Positions 53,301 through 64,000 of a stretch of DNA of 64,000 nt are shown in pieces (position 1 is the first letter of the stretch; each line of letters begins with the position of its first letter). A program made the position numbers and the translations under genes. The stretch spans positions 66,455,405 through 66,519,404 of the forward strand of contig CM044322.1 in NCBI GenBank assembly GCA_024291935.2, read 5' to 3'. The stretch is from Okapia johnstoni. Its lineage: Eukaryota > Chordata > Mammalia > Artiodactyla > Giraffidae. Below the pieces are notes generated by a model. It had not been told where the DNA came from. It worked only from the letters and a program-made list of their open reading frames with translations, and searched no databases.

Positions 53301-54606
53301 CCTTCTGTTATTCCTCTCTAGGCTTTCTTTTTCCTAACTTTGAACTAACTACTTGAACTAGTTTTTAGAATTCTATCTTGATTTATCTATAGTGCTTCTG
53401 AGTGTTCTCCTTTGTACAGCTTTATTGATGATTGTTTAGGTATTACATTACATTAGGTATATACTTCAATTTTCACAGTCTATTGTCATTTCATCAGCTT
53501 GTTTGAAAAGTTGAAGGCTTTCTTCCATTTATGAGCTTTTACTCTCCTTTTTTAAAAATAATTTTCTTAAATGTATCCTGTATATATGCATAGAATCACA
53601 CCAGTCAGTATTGTAATTTTTACTTCAGCCACCAAAAGTAATCTAAAAGACTCATGAGAAAGTTGTCTATTGTATTCATTACTCTTTTGCTAACTGTCTT
53701 TCTCCTTTCCTGATATTCCAGTTTCTTTTTTATCATTCTTTTCCTATTAGAAAACTTCCAGCCATTCTTTTAGGATAAGTCTGTTGGTAACTAGTGCTCT
53801 TAGTTTTCCTTATCTGAGAATATCTTGATTCCCCCTTTAGTCCCAAAGGATATTTTTACTATGTATGAGATTGTTGACAGTTCTACTATTTCAGCACTTA
53901 AATACTTTTCTTCTGACCTCAGTGTTTGGTGATGAGAAATCTACCGTCTTCTAATTTCATTCTCATTTAAGTAAAGTGTCATTTTTCTTTGACTACATTC
54001 AAGACTGTTTTTTTTCTCTTTACTTTTTGGGAGCTTAATTATGAAGGATCTTGTTAAATATGTTTTAGGTTTATTCTGTGTGGAATAATATAATTCACTC
54101 AACTTCTTAAACTTGTAGGTTTATAAGATTTTTTTCCAAATTGGAAGTTTTTTTGATCATTATTTGCAATCCTTTATTATTCCCTTTTTTCCCCTTTTAA
54201 TTTGGAATGTATGAAATAAAAAGACTAAACCGCCACCATCACAGCAGGTTTTAATCTAGGGCTGATTTAACTGATTACTCAGGTGACAGCTTTCTGAGGA
54301 CTCTAAGTTCCATGGGTTATCAATTTTTTTTCTCTCTGGTGCATGAAGAGGCAAACTCCTCCTAATCTGATTTGTTCTCTGAGAGTTTCCTCAGGAGGAT
54401 TTCTCCATGGTTGTATGGAGTGTTAACCCAGATGGGTGCTGATCAACATCCTGCAAAATCTCAAAAGGCCTTCCCTTCAGATTTCAGAAGCTCTTTCTCT
54501 GCAGCTCGCCCGCTTCTGGTACCCTACTTCAAGAATTCTGGCTGCCTCAGCCCTCTTGAACTCCTCTGCTGCAGGAGACAGTGAGATCCTGAGCTTCCTT
54601 GTGCCT
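52458..54606 (-). mobile_element. Old L1 (L1M-type), antisense
   Basis: Block order of an old mammalian L1 3' region in antisense: 'gagttcttctgtacttactg', 'gctctgaagttgaatttgtt', 'taatatagtcactttggctt', 'ttggatcatgttttttgatt', 'gctcttagttttccttatct'. No frame over 72 codons. The part at 54,350-54,600 is less AT-rich and may be a further 3' UTR block. A TA microsatellite (53,240-53,298) lies inside. Confidence 0.65.
53240..53298. repeat. (TA)n microsatellite
   Basis: Imperfect 'acatatata' units leading into about 14 TA units. Confidence 0.95.
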
Positions 54607-54826
54607 GAGTGCTCAGTTGCTCAGTCATGTCTGGCTCTTTGCGACCCCTTGGACTGTGGCCCACCAGGCTTCTCTGTCCATGGAATCCTCCAGGCAGGAA
54701 CACTGGAGTGGGTTGCCGTTTCCTCCTCCGGGGGATCTTCCCGACCTGGGGATCGAATCCATGTCTCCTGAATCTCCTGGGTAGACAGGTGGATTCTTTG
54801 TCACTTGTGCCACCTGGAAAGCCCTA
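54607..54826 (-). mobile_element. Bov-tA SINE, antisense
   Basis: Reverse copy from 'gctcagttgctcagtcatgt' to 'gccacctggaaagccct'. It contains an extra block at about 54,772-54,785 ('tctcctgggtagacaggt'). CpG sites are retained; several overlapping frames here are read-throughs. Confidence 0.93.
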
Positions 54827-55164
54827 GGGAACTTCCTTAGGCTTCTCCTTCTCTGTGGCTGGAGAGCCGCCTCTAGGCAAAAACTTGGAGAAAGTGTAAA
54901 GATCACTTCATTTGTTTTTCCTCTCTTACGGGTCACAGTCTTGCTCTGGCTATTGTTCAATGTGGAAAAAAAAAAACCACCCACTTATTTTCACACATAA
55001 ATCTAATTTTTTTAAAGCAGGAGAACAATCTTCTTGGCTCTTAATCCCTCACAGGGATAAAGTTATATGAAGTCCTAGTATAACTTCTGATTGCCCAACA
55101 CGTTGGCTAATTAAAAGCTTCTCAGAGTCTAATCTGTTTATATATTTATAACGCGAACTCAGAC
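54827..55164. other. Unrecognised sequence, possibly old L1
   Basis: About 340 bp between a SINE and an L1 3' end; nothing certain. An A run is at 54,966-54,976. Confidence 0.4.
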
Positions 55165-55452
55165 CTACACTTAAAAACCTGTGTGAGAGAACAGCATTGA
55201 AACATATACATTACCATATGTAAAATTAGATAGCCAGTGGGAATTTGCAGGGAGCTCAAAGCCAGTGCTCTGTGACAACCTAGAAGAGTGGGATGGGGTG
55301 GGATGTGGGAGGGAGGTTCAACAGGGAGGAGACACATGTATACCTATGGCTGATTCATGTTGATGTATGGCTGAAACCCACATAATATTGTAAAGCAATT
55401 ATCCTTCAATTAAAATAAATAAATTAAAGAAAACCTGAAAAAAAAAAAAAAG
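55165..55452 (+). mobile_element. L1 3' end, sense, with poly-A
   Basis: 'ccagtgggaatttgcaggga', 'gggatggggtgggatgtggg', 'ctatggctgattcatgttga', 'caattatccttcaattaaaa' and an A-rich end at 55,438-55,452. Sense ruminant L1 3' terminus, truncated to under 300 bp. Confidence 0.9.
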
Positions 55453-56430
55453 AAAACTCAAATAACTCAACACCATATTTTTCTCTAGATCTTCAAGTTC
55501 TTGCAACTTTTAGGATTGTCTTATGCTTGATTTCTATATAACTGTTCAGGATTTTTCATTGTACTTATGAAGAAAGATATGACATTTTATCTTTTCAGAA
55601 GTAGAAGTTCATCTCTTTATGTTTAGTCTATCTTAGTTTTTATATTTTAAAGTAGTTTTCTTATAGACCTCACAAGTTGTTTATATAAATTCAAACAATC
55701 TCTTTCTTTTAATTAGTATTTTTAGGCCATTCATATTTAAAGTTGGATAAACATAAACCATGTTTGTAATTGTTTTCTATTTATTGACAGAGGCTTTTTT
55801 TTTTTTTGCTCTTTTATCTAGTTTTAATTGAGCTTTCTTTTTTCTTTCCTTCTTTCTTTTTTTTTATTTGTTTTGCCATACATTGACATGAATCCACCAT
55901 GGGTGTACATGTTTTCCCCTTCCAGAACCCCTCTTCCACCTCCCTCCCCATCCCACTGAGCATTTTATAGGACTCCATTTTATCACCTTTCTAGCATATC
56001 AGCTGCCAAGAGTTTACAGTATTCATTTTCATTTTTTTACTAAAGTAACAGATTATTTCCTGTGTAATTGAGATACCTTACAACAGAATGTTCCCAATGT
56101 TTTCCTCCCATCCTTTGAGGCATTGCTGTCATTCATTTTATTAATACTTTCCATGTACTATGATCACCAATTATTTCTATTTATGATTTAAAATAATATT
56201 GTTTTCATTGGAATACCTACTTAGAATCAACAGTTGTTTTGTTTTTTACTACCTAAGTTTTGGAAATGTTCTTCCAAATTACCTTTGAATTTTATTTTGA
56301 TAAGTGTTTGGGGATATTATTGACTTGTGACAAATACTATAATTTTTAATGACTTTGTTTTTATCATGCAAACTCTGAATCATTTGAGGAGTTTCTGTTG
56401 GTTCTCTCTCCTATCATTTATCCAGTAATA
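55453..56430 (-). mobile_element. Old L1 (L1M-type), antisense, continued
   Basis: 'cttttaattagtatttttag', 'gttttaattgagctttcttt', then after the nested fragment 'cattttataggactccattt', 'gagataccttacaacagaat'. It appears to continue the L1 of 52,458-54,606. Confidence 0.55.
55860..55962 (-). mobile_element. Ruminant L1 3' end scrap, antisense, nested
   Basis: T-rich start, then 'catacattgacatgaatcca' and 'ccatgggtgtacatgttttc', ending 'ctccctccccatccca'. About 100 bp of young L1 within the old L1. Confidence 0.85.
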
Positions 56431-56544
56431 ATATCAACTTTAACTATTAGATGGATTGTTTGATCACTGTGTATGAACACAAGGATGGCAATTTATTAGC
56501 AAGATGCTGTAGTTCATAGTCTTCACTGTGGTCTCACAAATTAT
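56431..56544. other. Unrecognised short interval
   Basis: Nothing recognised; ends with the left TSD copy of the following SINE. Confidence 0.5.
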
Positions 56545-56654
56545 CTGTTAGTCAATCAGCCGTGTCCGACTCCCATGGACTGTAGCCCACCAGGGTCCTC
56601 TGTCCATGGGATTCTCCAGGTAAGAGTATTAGAGTGGGTTGCCATTCCCTTCTT
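56545..56654 (-). mobile_element. BovA-type SINE fragment, antisense
   Basis: Tail to mid-element only ('cgtgtccgactcccatggac' to 'gttgccattcccttctt'), exact 8-bp TSD 'caaattat' (56,537-56,544 and 56,655-56,662). A 110-bp 5'-truncated insertion. Confidence 0.92.
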
Positions 56655-56819
56655 CAAATTATAAAACTTAACAAAACATCTTCCTAAGGACTTCAAACTT
56701 AAAAAGATGATTCCCCTGCAGAATCTAATGATCTGTCAATCATCGTCATTCTGCTGGCTGAGTAATATAGAAGAAAAGGAAGATGAGTGGATACTCTGAG
56801 TGCCATCTCCTCTATACCG

Positions 56820-57437
56820 CATTTCAGTACAGTTCAGTCGCTCAGTCATGTCTGACTCTTTGCGATCCCATGAACCACAGCATGCCAGGCCTCCCTGTCC
56901 ATCACCACCTTCCGGAGTCTACCCAAACCCATGTCCATCGAGTCGAAGATGCCATCCAGTCATCTCATCCTCTGTAGTCCCCTTCTCCTCCTGCCTTCAA
57001 TCCTTCCCATCATCAGGGTCTTTTCCAATGAGTCAGCTCTTCCAATGAGTCAGCATCAGGTGGCCAATGTATTGGAGTTTCAGCTTCAACATCAGTCCTT
57101 CCAATGAACACCCAGGACTGATCTCCTTTAGGATGGACTGGTTGGATCTCCTTGCAGTCCAAGGGACTCTTAAGAGTCTTCTCCAACACCACACTTCAAA
57201 AGCATCAATTCTTCGGCACTCAGCTTTCTTTATAGTCCAACTCTCATATCCATACATGACTACTGGAAAAGCCATAACCTTGACTAGATGGACCTTTGTT
57301 GGCAAAGTTATGTCTATGCTTTTTAATATGCTGTCTAGGTTGGTCATAACCTTCCTTCCAAGGAGTAAGCGTCTTTTAATTTCATTGCTACAATCACCAT
57401 CTAAAGTGATTTTGGAGCCTAGAAAAATAAAGTCAGT
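56820..57437 (-). pseudogene. BovB LINE 3' end, antisense
   Basis: Antisense BovB from its 3' terminus ('tcgctcagtcatgtctgact') to the segment after the RT palm. The reverse-strand frame at 57,033-57,347 (104 codons) reads [40 protein letters not shown] and [20 protein letters not shown] before it is broken by a 21-bp tandem duplication at 57,023-57,053 ('ccaatgagtcagctcttcca' and repeat). Truncated on the right at 57,437. Second-best preserved C-terminal domain after the copy at 45,045. Confidence 0.93.
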
Positions 57438-58647
57438 TTTTAAAATATGTTTATTAGTAAAGATTTGTGTAAATCAAAATTATATTTGAAAGGTGACAAT
57501 TATTTATAATTTGTAAAATTTCAGATACATAATTATATTCAATCATGTAATGTGTAAGGGGCATTGAAAATAATCCCCTAGTTTTATCTTCAAAGTATTT
57601 ATTTTCATGTTTAAAAAGAGCCAATTATTTGAGATAAACTATTTTAAAAGCTAATTTCATGACTGAAGAAACTATCCTACATGTAGTATGTCCTCTAATT
57701 TTGCAAGAAATCAGCCTGCAGATTTTCATTCCCTTTGAACAATCAGGATCTCATTATTGAGACCACCTAGGGATGGTGTGATTGAAATTTTGAATCTGCA
57801 CATAATCACCTCATAATGTTGATCTTTTGGTGTAAATCTCCAGACCATTATGGACATTACACTAAAAAAGCTTAGGAAGTTCTATTTTAGCTGTAAATTG
57901 CTCATATTTCATTTTAGCCCCAAATAAATCTGAAACACTACTAATATACCTGTTTTCTCTCAAAGTTTAAAGTATTGCACTCTGAAGTTTCTGTGATTGA
58001 CACATTTTACTTTACACATACCATGAAGCTAGAGTATCAGGTAATGTCATACTTGGAAAAATTTCGTTTTAAATAATGTGTTATCTTTTTTATTGATTTT
58101 AAAGTCTTTATATTTTGCAGTTCATATCATCCTATATTATTTTGTCAGTGTGTCATTAGTTTGCAAGTTAGTGGAATCTTTCTTCATTACCCTCTGAGAT
58201 GAGAATATTATTGAACATAAGAATTTAGTTTTATATCAAACAAAATTAGTTTTATATTAAAATAATTGAGTTCTACCATTTAACATGCCAAAGTATTGTA
58301 TTAAATGAGGAAAATCATCTTTAAAGGGCACCGTAACTACTGTCTCATTTGCTGTAATTTCATTTAATTATTATAGATAGTATTGTAAAATTTTATATTT
58401 ACATTTAAAAGAATTGTTATTAAAACAATCATCAAGCATTGGTTTGTTAAGAAGCATTTTTTAAATTGGCAATTAGATATACTAAAGATTATTTTGTTCA
58501 TGGAGGTTACATTATAAGTTTAATTACATTTCAATTAAAACTCAGAATTGTTTACTATAATAAAGTCTATATTATAAATGCAATATAAGTGATAGCAGTT
58601 TTTAAAATAATTATTAAAATAAAATAACTAACTAAATTTAATAAATA
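57438..58647. other. AT-rich unique interval
   Basis: About 1.2 kb without a recognised gene or repeat. Confidence 0.5.
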
Positions 58648-58811
58648 CCTTCCCTGTTGGCTCAGTGGTAAACAATCCTCCTCCCAGTGCAGGAGACTTG
58701 GGTTTGATCTGTGGGTTGGGAAGGTCCCAAATAGTAGTAAGTGGCATCCCACTCCAGTATTCTTCCCTAGGAAATCCCATGGACTGAGGAGCCTACAATG
58801 TCAGAGAATCT
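58648..58811 (+). mobile_element. Bov-tA SINE, diverged
   Basis: Sense copy from 'accttccctgttggctcagt' to 'actgaggagcctacaatgtc'; the last third is missing, where it meets BovB. Confidence 0.88.
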
Positions 58812-60110
58812 GTCACATCCAATCTATCACACAATTGCTCTCATTTCACATAGGAGCAAGGTAATGTTCAAAATCCTTCAAACTAGGTATCAACAGTAAG
58901 TGAACTAAGAACTTCCAGATGTACGAGCTGGATTTAGAAAAGGCAGGGGAACCAGAGATCAAATTCCCAACACCTGTCAGATAACAGAGAAAAGCAAGAG
59001 AATTCCAGAAAAAAAACATCTACTCTGCTTCACTGACTACATTAAATCCTTTGACTGTGTGGATCACAACAAACTGTGGAAAATTCTTCAAGAAATGGGA
59101 ATAACATACCACCTTTCCTGCCTCCTGAGAAAACTGTTTGCTGGTCAAGAAGCGATAGTTAGTACCAGGCAAGGAAAAACAGACTGGTCCAAAATTGGGA
59201 AAGGAGAAAGTCAAAGCTGTATATTGTCATCCTGCTTACTTAACGTCTATGAAGAGTACATCATGCCAAATGCAGAGCTGGATGAAGTACAAGCTGGAAT
59301 CAAGATTGCCAGGAGATATACCAATAGGCTCAGATATGCAGATGACACCACCTTTATGGCAGAAAGCTAAGAGGCAGTAAAGAACCTCTTGATGAAGGTG
59401 AAAAATAAGAGTGAAAAATCTGGCTTAAAGCTCCACATTCAAAAAAATAAGATCATGACATCTAATCCCATCATTTCATTGCAATTAGATGAGGAAACAA
59501 TAGAAACTGTGACAGACTTTGTTTCCGGGGGCTCCAAAATCACTATAGATGGTGACTGCAGCTGTGAAAATAAAAGACACTTGCTCCTTGGGAAAAAAGT
59601 TATGACAAAACTAGACAGGGTATTGCAAAGCAGAGACATCACTTTGCCAGCAAAGGTCCATCTAGTTAAAGCTATGGTTTTTCCAGTAGTCATTATGGAT
59701 GTGAAAGTTGGACCATAAAAAAGCCTGAGAATCAAAGAATGTATGCTTTGAAACTGTGGTGCTGGTAAAACTCTTGAGAGTCCCTTGGACAGCAGGGAGA
59801 TCAAACCAGTCAATGCTAAAGGAAATCAGTCCTGAGTGAGTGTTCATTGAAAGGACTGATGCTGAAACTGAAGCTCAATACTTTGGCTACCTGACTTATT
59901 GGAAAATGCCTTGATGCTGGGAAAGATTGAGGGCAGGAGGAGAAGGGGGCAACAAAGGATAAGATGGTTGGATAGAATCATCAATTTAATGCATAGGAGT
60001 TTGAGCAAATTCTGGGAGGTAGTTAGTGAAGGACAGGGAAGCCTGATTTACTGAAGCTCTTGGGGTCACAAAGTGTGGGACACAACTGAACAACTGAACA
60101 ACAGCAACAA
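58812..60110 (+). pseudogene. BovB LINE, RT to 3' end
   Basis: Sense, 5'-truncated BovB of about 1.3 kb: RT N-terminal edge, RT palm, C-terminal domain and 3' end. The frame at 59,059-59,370 (103 codons) reads from HNKLWKILQEMG through CILSSCLLNVYEEY to Tyr-Ala-Asp-Asp at residues 93-96 and stops at a TAA (59,368). The next segment (59,389-59,718) carries SGGSKITIDGDCSCENKRHL and FPVV before losing frame. The conserved Gly-Val-Arg-Gln-Gly block is changed to Gly-Glu-Ser-Gln-Ser. Diverged and non-functional. Confidence 0.92.
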
Positions 60111-60117
60111 CATGTGG

Positions 60118-60200
60118 GGACTTAGCTCCCTGACCAGGGATGGCATCTACACCACTTGCACTGGAAAGGGAAGTCTTAACAACAGCAACACCAGAGAAGC
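60118..60200 (-). mobile_element. CHR-type tRNA-Glu SINE, antisense
   Basis: 'gacttagctccctgaccagg', 'gatggcatctacaccacttg' and 'gtcttaac' match the antisense head of the cetartiodactyl CHR SINE family (tRNA-Glu derived). About 80 bp; older than Bov-tA. Confidence 0.7.
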
Positions 60201-60332
60201 CCCCATTTTGAGTTAATTTTTTGTGAAAGGTATAAGGTCTGTTTGTAAATTCATTGCTTTTCATGTGGATGTCAAGTTGTCCCAGTTTAAAGAAACTTTC
60301 TTTGCTCTATTTTATTGCCTTTGAAATGAAAG

Positions 60333-60533
60333 TGAAAGCGTTACTTGCTCGGTCCTGACTCTTAGAGATCCCATGGACTGTAGCTCACCAGGCTCCTCTG
60401 TCAACGGAATTCTCTAGGCAAGAATATTGGAGTGGGTAGCCATTCCCTTCTCCATGGGATTTTCTTGACACAGGGATTGAACCCCAGTCTCCTATATTAC
60501 AGGAAGAGTCTTTACCATCTGAGCCACCAGTAA
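60333..60533 (-). mobile_element. Bov-tA SINE, antisense
   Basis: Reverse copy from 'gaaagtgaaagcgttacttg' to 'gagccaccagtaaaagatc', nested in the L1. Confidence 0.92.
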
Positions 60534-60742
60534 AAGATCAGTAGTCTATATTTATCAGGGTTTATTTCTTTACTTCCTATTTTGTATCATTGATCTGATA
60601 GTCCTTTCTATTGCCAGTACCACACTGTCTTGATTACTGTAGCTTTATATTAATCCTGAAATTGGTTAGTGTCACACTTACAACTTTATTCTTCTTTAAT
60701 ATTGTGTTGGCTAATCTTTGTCTTTGCCTCTCCATACGCATG

Positions 60743-60952
60743 TTGGTGGCACAGTGGTAAAGAACCCACCTGCCAATGCAGGAGACAGAAGAGACATGAG
60801 TTCTATCCCTGGGCCAGGAAGATTCCCTGGAGTAGGAAATGGCAACCCACTCCAGTATTCTGGCCTAGAAAATTGCATAGACAGAGGAGATCGGAAGGCT
60901 ACAGTCCATGAGGTCTCAAAGAGTCAGATATGACTGAGCATGAGCACACATG
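60743..60952 (+). mobile_element. Bov-tA SINE
   Basis: Sense copy from 'gttggtggcacagtggtaaa' to 'gactgagcatgagcacacat', nested in the L1; overlapping frames of 71-80 codons are SINE read-throughs. Confidence 0.92.
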
Positions 60953-61603
60953 TACTATAAGTGGTATTGGACTTTTTCTTGAAGTTCCACTTGATGAAAC
61001 ATAGAAAAGTAATTGACTTTTGTATATTAATCTTTATTCTGCCATGTTGCTGTAACTGCTTATTAGTTTCTGAAATTTTCTGTCACCCTTTCAGATATTC
61101 TAAATTGACAATTGTGTCATCTGTGAACAAAGACAGTTTTACTTCCTCCTTCCCAATCACAAAAATAGTTTTTCTTCTTGTCTTATTATATTATCTAGAA
61201 CTTCCAATATGATGTTAAAAAGGAATGGTGAGAAGGTACATTCTTATCTTTATACTTGATCATATTAGAGAACCTCAAGTATCTCATGATTAAGCATGAT
61301 ATTAGCTATATATTTTTTTTTTTTTGCAAATAGGCTTCATCAAGTTGAGAAAGTATCCCTGCATTCCTAGCTTGCTGAATTTTTATCATAACTGATGTTG
61401 GATTTTTTTTCAAATTCTCTTCTTCATCTATTATATGAATTTATTTTCCTTTCTCAGTTTACTGATATAAGTGTTTATATTAATTAATATTTTAAAATGG
61501 AAGTAGCCTTTCATACCTGGGATGAATCCTACTTGGTCATGATGTATAATTATTTTTATACGTCATTAGACTCTATTTCACATAGGATATTTGACACAGG
61601 GCA

Positions 61604-62660
61604 TTGACATGAAACCACCCTTATAGCAGAAAGTGAAGAGGAATTAAAGAGCCTGTTGATGAAAGTAAAGGAGAAGAGTGAAGAAGATGGCTTAAAACTC
61701 AACATTCAAAAAACTATGATCATGGCATCTGATCCACGTCAAATCAATTGGGAAACAATGGAAACTGTGACAGACTTTATTTTCTTGGGCCCCAAAATCT
61801 CTGCAGATGGTGACTGCAACTATGAAATGAAAAGACACTTGCTGCTTGGAAGAAAAGACATGATAAACCTAAACAGCATATTAAAAAGCAGAGACATTCC
61901 TTTTCCAATAAAGGTTCATGTAGTCAAAGCTATGTTTTTTCTAGTAGTCATGTATAGATGCGGAGAAGGCAACGGCACCCCACTCCAGTATTCTTGCCTG
62001 AAAAATCCCATGGACAGAGGAGCCTGGTAGGCTGTAGTCCATGAAGTCGTGAAGAGTCGGACACGACTGAGCGACGTCACTTTCACTTTTCACTTTCATG
62101 CATTGGAGAAGGAAATGGCAACCCACTCCAGTGTTCTTGCCTGGAGAATCCCAGGGACGGGGGAGCGTGGTAGGCTGCCGTCTATGGGGTCTCACAGAGT
62201 CGAACACGACTGAAGCGACTTAGCAGCAGCAGCAGCAGCATGTATAGATGTGAGAGTTGGACTATAAAGAAAGCTGAGCGCCAAGGATTGACACTTTTAA
62301 ACTGTAGTGTTGGAGGAGACTTGTGAGAGTCCCTTGGACTGCAAGGAGATTAAAACAGTCAATCCAAAAGGAAATTAATCCTGGATATTCATTGGAAGGA
62401 CTGATGCTAAAGCTGAAGCTCCAATACTTTGTCCACCTGATATAAAGAGCAGATTTGTTGGAAAAGACCCTGATGCTGGGAAAGACTGAAGGGAGGAGGA
62501 GAAGGGGACGACAGAGGATGAGATGGTTGGAAGGCATCACTAACTCAATGCACATGAGTTTGAGCAAGCTCCAGAAGATGGTGAAGGATAGGGAAGCCTT
62601 GTGTGCTGCAGTTTCATGGGGTCGCAAAGAGTCAGACACAACTGAGGAATGGAACAACAG
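61604..62660 (+). pseudogene. BovB LINE 3' third, split by BovA2
   Basis: Sense BovB beginning just after the RT catalytic box and ending near 62,655. The frame at 61,656-62,030 reads MMKVKEKSEEDGLKLNIQKT, FLGPKISADGDCNYEMKRHL and FFLVVMYR, then enters the inserted BovA2 (61,961-62,240). Past the SINE the C-terminal domain resumes ('agagttggactataaagaaa') but is shifted; its last part is at 62,455-62,718. It lies in the antisense L1, which is collinear on both sides. Confidence 0.93.
61961..62240 (+). mobile_element. BovA2 SINE, complete
   Basis: Full sense BovA2: 'ggagaaggcaacggcacccc' start, two related BovA units and an AGC tail (about six units). Perfect TSD 'catgtatagatg' (61,949-61,960 and 62,239-62,250). 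Little diverged, CpG-rich. Confidence 0.97.
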
Positions 62661-63890
62661 TAACAACAGATTCTATTTGCTGACAGTTGTGTTTAGAATT
62701 TTACATCTATGTTCATGAGTGGCATTGGTGTGTATTTCTCTGGTAAAATTTATAATTTTAGTGTAATGCTGACCTCATAGAATGTGCTAAAAGTAGTTTT
62801 TATGTTTCTATCCTCTGAAAGAAGTGAGATAGAATTGCTGTAATTTCTTCCTTAAATGTTTGATAGAATTCACCTAAGAATCCAATTGTTTCTTGTGCTC
62901 TCTGTTTTGGAAGATTTTTAATTACTGATTCATTTCAAATGATTTAGGCCTAATTCAATACATCTGCATATTCTTGGGTGAGTTTTGGCAGATTGTCTTT
63001 CTAGGAATTAGTCCACTTGATCCATATTATCATGTGTGTGGGCATAGTTATTTCAGTTCTTTATTATCCTTTTCATTTCCATGGTATCTGCTGTAAGTTT
63101 CCTTCTTTCACTTTTGATATTATCAATAGGATTCTGTGTCTGCTCTCTATTTCTTTGTTATCCTAGCTGAATGCTAAGTTGCTTCAGCTGTGTCCGACTC
63201 TTTGCAATCCTATGGACAGTAGCCTGCCAGGCTTCTCTGTCCATGGGATTTTCCAAGCACAAATACTGAAGTGGGTTGTCATTTCCTTCTCCAGGTTAAA
63301 AGATTATTAATTTTATCAGTGTTTTTCAAAGTATCACCTTTTTGTTCTGGTGATTTTCTGTACTGATTTTCTGTTTTCAACTTATGCTTATTTGGAATTT
63401 AATTTGCTCTTATTTTGTCATTTTCTTATGGTGGAAAGTTCTTCTATTGTTGGAATTTAGATCTTTAATCTTTTCTGCTATGTACATTTAATGCTATAAA
63501 ATTTCCTATAGCACTTCTTTGGCTGTATTCCTCAAATTCTGATAAATTGTTTTCACTTTTTCATTCAATTTTTTGTTTACTTTTTCTTGAAATTTCATTT
63601 GACCCATGTGTCATTTAGAAGTGTGTTGTTTAATCTCTTTGTGTTTGTGACTTTTCCAGCTATCTTAATATAACTATTTATTTTTGGTTTAATTTCCTGC
63701 AGTTTGAGAGCAGACATTGCATTATTTCTGTTCTTTTAAACGTGCTGTGTTCTGTGGCTCACAGTGGGGTCTATCTTTGTGAATGTCTCGTGTGTGCTTG
63801 AGAAAATGTGCATTCTGCTATAGTTGGATACAGTGGTTTCTAGATGTCAATTTTATCCATTTAACTGAGAGTGTTGGTGTTTTTTGTTAA
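62661..63890 (-). mobile_element. Old L1 ORF2 region, antisense, second part
   Basis: Continues the L1 from 61,603: 'gagtggcattggtgtgtatt', 'cagattgtctttctaggaat', 'catttgacccatgtgtcatt', 'gcattctgctatagttggat'. A SINE fragment lies at 63,168-63,297. Confidence 0.82.
63168..63297 (-). mobile_element. BovA-type SINE monomer, antisense
   Basis: 'gctaagttgcttcagctgtg' to 'gttgtcatttccttctccag': one BovA unit in reverse, nested in the L1. Confidence 0.9.
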
Positions 63891-64000
63891 TTTGCAATTG
63901 GCCTATAGTTGCTTTACAATGTTGTGTTAGTTTTTGCTGTACAGCAAAGTGAGTCAGCTATATGTATACATATATCCCCCCCCTTTTTTTGGATTTCCTT
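63891..64000 (-). mobile_element. L1 3' UTR, antisense, running off the window
   Basis: 'gcctatagttgctttacaat', 'gtgttagtttttgctgtaca', 'gcaaagtgagtcagctatat': a younger L1 3' end that begins inside the older L1 and continues beyond the right edge. Confidence 0.85.

Larger units (their letters stand above)
60201..61603 (-). mobile_element. Old L1 ORF2 region, antisense, first part
   Basis: 'ttgagttaattttttgtgaa', 'catgtggatgtcaagttgtc', then past SINEs 'gccagtaccacactgtcttg', 'ccatgttgctgtaactgctt', 'caattgtgtcatctgtgaac', 'ctggttc'-type blocks and 'ggaatggtgagaaggtaca'. A long antisense ORF2/RT stretch; continues at 62,661 beyond a BovB. All frames closed. Confidence 0.82.

Overview
This window is mammalian, from a ruminant of the Bovidae (cattle, sheep, goat or a close relative; I cannot tell which). 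The evidence is dense ruminant-specific retroposons: BovB (RTE-clade) LINEs, tRNA-Glu-headed Bov-tA SINEs, BovA2 SINEs ending in an AGC-repeat tail, and ruminant-type L1 3' ends. I find no host protein-coding gene, no spliced exon with convincing coding signal, no tRNA or rRNA gene, no CRISPR array and nothing bacterial. It reads as an AT-rich intergenic or deep-intronic stretch. Repeat identities come from recognising diagnostic text by eye, not from a RepeatMasker run, so boundaries carry roughly 5-30 bp of uncertainty unless a target-site duplication (TSD) is given.

Layout. 1-7 kb: antisense L1 pieces, an MLT1-like LTR (3.2-3.65 kb), a BovB (5.1-6.2 kb) beside the 3' part of another MLT1-like LTR. 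7-17 kb: mostly old or unrecognised sequence with Bov-tA SINEs, an L2 (9.3-10.0 kb), a 112-bp AT microsatellite (10.6 kb) and an old antisense L1 (14.1-14.45 kb). 17.4-21.6 kb: antisense L1s cut by two BovBs, a solo LTR (19,866-20,386) and SINEs. 22-28 kb: SINEs, 5'-inverted L1s, and an old L1 carrying a younger L1. 28-35.8 kb: an old MaLR-type retroviral internal sequence broken by SINEs, a BovB and an L1 that itself contains a 2.2-kb BovB; a 495-bp direct duplication and a 110-bp inverted repeat lie here. 37-39.4 kb: L1 and L2 relics. 39.4-42.3 kb: the longest BovB, with recognisable endonuclease and reverse-transcriptase regions but broken frame. 42.6-43.7 kb: a young L1 3' end. 45-46.5 kb: a well-preserved BovB 3' third and an inverted L1. 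46.5-52.3 kb: unique sequence, a BovB, SINEs, and an unidentified G+C-richer block (51.5-52.1 kb). 52.5-56.4 kb and 60.2-64 kb: long, old antisense L1s with younger elements nested in them.

The genes do not work together: the only coding-like sequences are decayed retrotransposon ORFs. What can be read is layering: L2, MaLR/MLT1 and old L1 first, then BovB and ruminant L1, then Bov-tA/BovA2 SINEs. The two structures most worth a second look are the 1,250-bp-offset duplication that copies an L1/BovB junction, and the inverted repeat whose left arm preserves the empty site of a SINE fragment in its right arm. I found no sign of a new biological system.
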